From contig JAJEKV010000040.1 of NCBI GenBank assembly GCA_021234155.1, positions 12,481,072 through 12,545,071 of the forward strand: a DNA stretch of 64,000 bases, given 5' to 3'. How positions within the stretch are numbered: position 1 is the stretch's first letter; every line of letters begins with the position of its first letter. Positions 58,939 through 64,000 of this stretch are shown here, piece after piece. Made by a program: the position numbers and the translations under genes. This DNA comes from Isoetes taiwanensis (taxonomy: Eukaryota > Streptophyta > Lycopodiopsida > Isoetales > Isoetaceae). Below the pieces are notes generated by a model. The model was not told the DNA's origin and did no database searches. It saw nothing but the letters and a program-made list of their open reading frames with translations.

Positions 58939-61900
58939 TTTTTTTTTTTAAAATTCTATTAAAGCTCCAACATGACTATATTGTTGTCTATGAGTGTACA
59001 TATAAGAATGAGAATGAGAATGATTTTTTATCGTCCACTGAGGCCAATCGGCCTATGGGACCCATAAGGAGCGCAGCAAACTTATTACTGTCCGGGTTAA
59101 AAAACCCCCGCCCCGAAGGGTTTTCGAGGGAAAAATCGTAGCAGTAATAAGAATGCTGTCAAACTGTACAAGTATACATCAATGTTTATATACATGTCAA
59201 GTGTGTGCCCGAGGACATAGCTGATCTCGCATGTCCATAACCTCCCGAAGATATGATCCCAGCACCCGTACGGATGCTGTGCTCAATGTCACATGTAATG
59301 GCTGGCCAGGCCTGACCAACTCAGCATATCGTGTCCGAATTTGAACATATGCTGGGCAACTTTGAAGGGTATGAGATTCATCCTCAATGACTCCCATTTG
59401 GCAAAGCATGTGAGCCTGCCCTGGCGTGGCTCACCAATCCATCCGCCGTCTCAATTCGAAGATGATGTGCCCCCGTGCGAATGGAGGCAATGAGTTGCGC
59501 CTTTTCATGGGCAAGTGGGTACGCAGTAGCATTGCGGGCCTCGTTCCAATGTGGGATTTATGTGGCCGGGTAGTGTCTTTGTCTTGACCTGTTCAAGGGC
59601 ATTGGCATCCCAAAGCTTGCCGAGGAAGCAATCGCCAAGATATTGCCTCAAGCTATGGCGACCGCCTCTGTTTGCACATGTATGCACCTGTGCTCCCGCA
59701 CATTCCATCTAGCCAACCATTGAGCTCTCTTTTTCCCTCCAAAGAGGCCTTGAGGGCCAAGGCTCCATTGCCATGATATAAGCTAGTTTAGGGGAGACGA
59801 GCATCGCCTATATTGACCACCTTCCGAAAATAGACAATGTGGCGATCAAGGGGCCCTCCGAAGAGGCAAGAATCCGTCTCCCTGCAAAGAGAATTTGATA
59901 TGGGACCGTGGACTTCACCCCTAATGCTCGTACTAAGAAGGCTTTACGGACTTGCTCCAAGTCATTCCAAGTAGCAAGTGATACCACCGGGCCCCATACT
60001 TCCACCCCAGTATAAAAGGACGGGCTCCACTAAGACCTTGAACAAAGTGGATCGATGGGCCCAATCATACAACTCCGCTCTATGACTATTGTTTTGCATT
60101 GCATATAGTGCCTTTCGACACCTGAGTCACTCGTGAGCCGTATGGATGTGTCCCGGTGCATAGTAGAAGGAAACTCCACTCCCAAATATTTGTATGTGGA
60201 TGCAACTTCCACATTTTGGCCTCGATGGCGAAGGAGGGGACCCTCGGTGACGACGTGAAGATGATATGAAAACGACCTTAGTCTTGGCGGGTTGACGCCG
60301 CGCATATCGGGCCGCTTGGCGAGAATGTGTCCGGGGCATCGAGATGTCGTTGCATGTCCTGCTGGTGTGTAAGCTAGGAGGTCCAGATCATCAAGATATA
60401 TTAACCGTGTCGATGATCCGATAGAGAAGGTGAGCTCAATCGCCCCATTATCGCCAAGCCGGACTCTCCAATTGATCAATGTAAAGCCCAAACAATGTTG
60501 GGGAGAGAGGGCATCCCCGACGAACCCCGATATCGCTATCAAATGGTTGGCTTGTCCGCTGCAACCGACCCGAGCATCTTTCAGATATAGCACATCGTGA
60601 TTTCGCAAATCTACTGGGAACCCGGTACATTGCAGTCTTGCCCATAGTTTTTCCCGAGGCCGCGGTGTCAAGCGCCGCATAAAATCCACAAAGCAACAAT
60701 ATAGATCCCGGACGGCGGTTCCCGCCGTCTTCAATCGAGTTCGCGAGCGTGAAGATGTGGTCAATGGTTGAGTGTCGGGTTCGAATCACGCCTCGGTGAG
60801 GGCCGCACCTCGCCGCCTCTGCCTAGCCAATCAAGCTGGCTGTTCGAGAATCCCGGCAAGCAACTTTGCAAACACCGAATCGACCATGATTGTTCGATAA
60901 TTGGTCAAGGCGGTGTGGGTCACCGCCTTATATATGGGAACAACTCGCTATTGGTCCCGCTGGGGAAACCTTCTGTAATGCCTTGTTGAACAAGGTCAAG
61001 ACTCGGTATTATGGACGGCCCCGCCCACTTAAGCAATTTCGCCCGCATGCCATCCAAGTCTGGGGGCTTTCCCATTGGCAAGACGCCGCAAGCCTTGTTC
61101 CACGTCAGAATCTGTGATTTCCAAAGACTGGGCCTTCTTGCAAGGGTAATGCATGCATGTGCACCCCGAGGGTCGTATAGCTGTTGCAAGTATTGTCTCC
61201 CTCTTTCGCCGGAGTGATATTCCCCGTGGGTCATCATGGCTTTCTAAGAACCCTTCGCGGAAGGTCATGGGATGACGTTCGGAAGGTAAAACATTTCCCT
61301 TTGATGCGTTGCAATGTACCCGGCTTTCTTAGCTTTAAGGAAGATCGCGATCTTGTCGACCGCATGTGGGCATAAAGCGTGGTCGTGATTTGGCGAGCCG
61401 GCGTTTTTGTTCCTTGCACTCGCATCAAACCATTGATTACGTGGGAAGGTTGTGTTCACGGAGGTCCGTCGCGGGCGGCTTATCCCAAAGCACCTCTCGC
61501 CGCAGATCCTAAGCACATCGGTCCGTAGTCGCTCTGCATTTGCTCTAGTGTAGGATATTGCAAAATTTCTGCCAGGTCATCTATAAGCATCTGGGCATAA
61601 GCCCCTGCATGTTCATAATCCAATCGCAGCTGAGGCATGTGAGGAGTTGTTGCACCGGGGGCTCGCACAACCTGCCAAGCCAACTTCAAGTAAAGTGGTA
61701 AGTGGTCTGAGTCGATCTCTTCATCCCTATTAGCTGTTCCCACCTGAAAGTGCTTGACGACATGCATATCCTGCTCAGGCACCAGCACATAGTCCACCAC
61801 ACTAGATCCGCCCCCCTGGTTTTCCTGCCTACAAGTGCTCTTGCGAGTGGAAGGCCACTGTGCTAGTCCATTGCAGATTACCAGGTCAAAGATACTGCAG

Positions 61901-61941
61901 AGCAAAAGCAACTGTCGACCATAGCGCGTGACCTGATTGTC
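58939..61941 (-). mobile_element. Degenerate LINE (endonuclease C-term, RT, zinc knuckle)
   Basis: In minus-strand order: endonuclease end (61911-61480) with TRYGRQLLLLCSIFDLVICNG, SSVVDYVL and the SDHLPLYLKL motif; RT start with LANGKAP, DLDGM; then DIGVRRGCPLSPTLFGLYID, YLDDLDLLAYT (catalytic YxDD), YKYLGVEF; a thumb segment VWGPVVSLATWND; then RQYLGDCFLGKLWDANALE and the C-terminal knuckle LCQMGVIEDESHTLQSCPAY. Several frame changes break it. It is 5' truncated near 61941. The 3' side runs into a T11 (58939-58949), A11 in element sense. Same family as positions 1-494. Confidence 0.85.
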
Positions 61942-62784
61942 ATCTATGCAAAATATGGAAAGCTTCCATTACCAAGCACAATATAAAGTCAAATGCAGAG
62001 GAGTCAATTTTGTTCTCAAAGTGTCTAACTCACATTAATTTGTAAATGTGATTTTTTCTAGGAATTCTAATTCTTCTATCTCGTAGATCATGAGATGATC
62101 AATCTATCACAAAAGGTTTTAGAAAAAACTATGGTGGAATTTTCGAGATATAATTCCTACTAATTTAAAGTTCGGAAGTTCTTTATAAATCCAGTTGGGT
62201 CCCACAAGGATTCAAATTTTGAAAATTCATAGTTACTCTACGTTTTGAAAAAATCAAATGCATTTAGAAAAGTGAATAGTACTTAGTATCTATTTCTACT
62301 CTTTGAATTGAGAGGTTTATCCACTGCTGAAAATGCTGAATCTCTCAAAAAGCCCGAGTGTGCTTCGGGTTCGAGCCGTGACGAAGTCTCTTTGGCAATT
62401 TGGGTCGAGGGGTGGCTTCTTGAGGCCCGATCTGGGTCTCCTCCTTTGATGAATTTGAGGAGGGTCTGCTGATAATGCTATGAGTTGTATGCAATCCACT
62501 GCCATAAATATTTCCGATAAGCTGCCCTCTTATTCGAAGGAGTCTTCACCTACCATATAAATCTTGTTTGATTAAACCATTGAATTGGATGAACTTTAAG
62601 GTGCAATTCTACTAAACTTGTGAAGAATTTTATTTTGTTATTGAATATAGTAGTACAACTTTGAGCTAATATTACAATTCAAGTGTTTATATTTAAAATC
62701 TCACAAGTATCATGGACAACTAGTTCCTAATATAGAGAAGGGATTATGAGACCCATATGGGTTGATGAACCCAAACAGGTCGCA
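61942..62784. other. Spacer between LINE and integrase fragment
   Basis: AT-rich with no gene. TTGATGAACCC at 62762-62772 repeats the 11 bp at 58909-58919 on the far side of the LINE, a possible target duplication if this spacer belongs to the inserted unit. Confidence 0.3.
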
Positions 62785-63690
62785 AAGACAACTTAGTATT
62801 AAAGGTTTTATTCACTCAGGCCCCAGTTCTTGTCCCCCCTCGATGGGATAAACCTTTTCATGTCCATGTCGACGTCTCTCCTTTGCTGTTGGTGATGTTC
62901 TATCTTAAGAGCATGAACCTCATAAAATACAAACCCATTCGTTTTGCCAGCAGGAAACTCAACCCTGCAGAAATAGATTATTCTGCCACGGAAGATGAAG
63001 CTCTGGGACTCATTTTCTGTGTTCAGCATTTAATTTCTCACTATCTTCTGGGTAGCCAAATAAACTTATCTATTGTTTATCAGGCTCTTATATACTTGAT
63101 CAACAAGACCACGCGCACGGGACACATCGCACGCTGGGTTCTTATTTTATAAGAGTTTGCTCCTTTTGAGATTGTCCATAAACATGGGAAGTCTCATACT
63201 CGGAAAATCCTCTTGGCAGGTTATTATTGGCCCATGATTTTCAAAGATGCTCATGCTCACGCCTGCATTTGTGATATCTGTCAACGCATTGGCAGACCCA
63301 CAGTCCGTGACGCTCTATGTTGACCCCAGTTGCCACGCCCATTCCCTTTAGTAAATGGGGTATGGAGTCCGTCCTATAGATCCACCCGCCATTCTCGTGC
63401 TCGTTATATCCTTGTCTTTACAGATTATATAATCAAGTGAGTGCAGCTTATGCTCTGCCAGACAACACCACGGCAAGCACGACGTTCGTCCTCTACACGC
63501 ATGTCATCGCCCGCTTTGGGTGTCCCATGGAATTTGTTAGTGATCATGGTGTCCATTTTGTGAATCACACTATGAAAGAGCTCATGGATTATCTCCATAT
63601 TCATCACAGAAAAAGCACATCCTATTATCCTCAGGGAAATGGCCTTGCAGAAAGTACCAACAAGACCATTAATTCTCAGGTTTGATTTTC
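62785..63690 (+). mobile_element. Ty3/gypsy RNase H-integrase fragment, Athila/Tat-like
   Basis: Readable blocks: TQAPVLVPPRW-KPFHVHVD, IRFASRKLNPAEIDYSATED, EALGLIFCVQHLISHYLLGS, then after a stop YYWPMIFKDAHAHACICDIC (zinc-site end), RYILVFTDY, FGCPMEFVSDHGVHFVN and STSYYPQGNGLAESTNKT with catalytic D and E. The PQGNGLAE form belongs to the Athila/Tat side. It may be the lost 3' part of B2, separated from it by the LINE. Confidence 0.75.
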
Positions 63691-64000
63691 AATGTTTTCA
63701 TATATTTTTCTTTTCGCATATCTAGGCTTAATTAAAGGAGACAAGCCAGTTGAGGAAGCAAAAATATATTCCTTAGCCACTGAACACAAGGGATTCAAAT
63801 TCATACTTTTGCATTCCTATTTCCAGTGACAGCAAAAGTTATTGTATGAGTTTAGTGCATCAGAAGAAACCCATCCTTGTTATGTCCTTGTTAGATACTA
63901 CCAATAATGTATGGATCCTTTTCCCCTTTTGATTCAATAGCTTTATTAGCGTGAAACAGTTTTGGCAAAAGGCATGCATTGGTGATGACATCATTGTGGA
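63691..64000. other. Right-edge stretch without a supported gene
   Basis: AT-rich sequence following the integrase fragment. No continuation of the integrase C-terminus was found. Confidence 0.3.

Noticed and set aside
59080-59145. GC-rich hairpin followed by A/T run, like a bacterial terminator
   Set aside because: The window is a plant nuclear sequence and this lies in the 3' region of a LINE; no bacterial gene is near.
1-64000. CRISPR arrays, ribosomal RNA genes, organelle-DNA insertions
   Set aside because: No regularly spaced short repeats with unique spacers and no recognisable rRNA or organelle gene sequence were seen.

Overview
The window looks like repeat-rich nuclear DNA of a land plant, probably a seed-free one (fern, lycophyte or bryophyte). 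The evidence is a spliced, low-density gene with GT-AG introns, several Ty3/gypsy LTR retrotransposons with plant-type primer binding sites, a chromovirus fragment of the Tcn1-like type that I associate with seed-free plants, a LINE, foldback elements, and a decayed gene of the DUF7869 (transposase-like) type. Species cannot be read from the sequence.

Layout: 1-494, the 3' end of a LINE. 2.87-6.43 kb (minus), at least nine exons of a host gene of unknown function. 6.5-16.4 kb, AT-rich intergenic DNA with a MITE-like element, hairpins and local duplications. 16.49-40.60 kb, an Athila/Tat-like element (family B, copy B1, minus) split by a 19.27-kb chromovirus insertion (element A, 18158-37427, minus) flanked by the 5-bp target duplication GTTGA. 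43.5-44.1 kb, remnant of a spliced gene. 44.2-46.1 kb, chromovirus pol fragment. 46.66-46.93 kb, a 64-bp-period palindrome array. 48.35-51.25 kb, broken DUF7869-type gene. 52.55-58.93 kb, a second family-B copy (B2, plus) that contains a 1.16-kb poly(A) retroposon with a 12-bp target duplication. 58.94-61.94 kb, a degenerate LINE (minus) of the same family as the one at position 1. 62.79-63.69 kb, an RNase H-integrase fragment.

The striking item is element A. Between its 5' LTR plus initiator-Met-tRNA primer site and its gag it carries three long accessory reading frames. The first (429 codons) ends in a nearly complete histone H3 core, collinear with H3 without gaps to its C-terminus. The second has weaker but ordered resemblance to H2B (middle) and H2A (C-terminal part), and the third to H4. 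Each of the second, third and gag frames is preceded by a good plant 3' splice site, and the leader has a strong 5' splice site, so they may be expressed by alternative splicing. The pol ends in a chromodomain. I propose a histone-carrying chromovirus. The H3 part is secure; the H2A, H2B and H4 parts are inference needing profile or structure comparison.

Element A is damaged. Its pol has one in-frame stop and two frameshifts, and its gag is interrupted by 5.8 kb of direct and inverted LTR pieces, one of which also carries DNA from outside the element. This may be a real rearrangement or an assembly artefact. The three accessory frames remain open.
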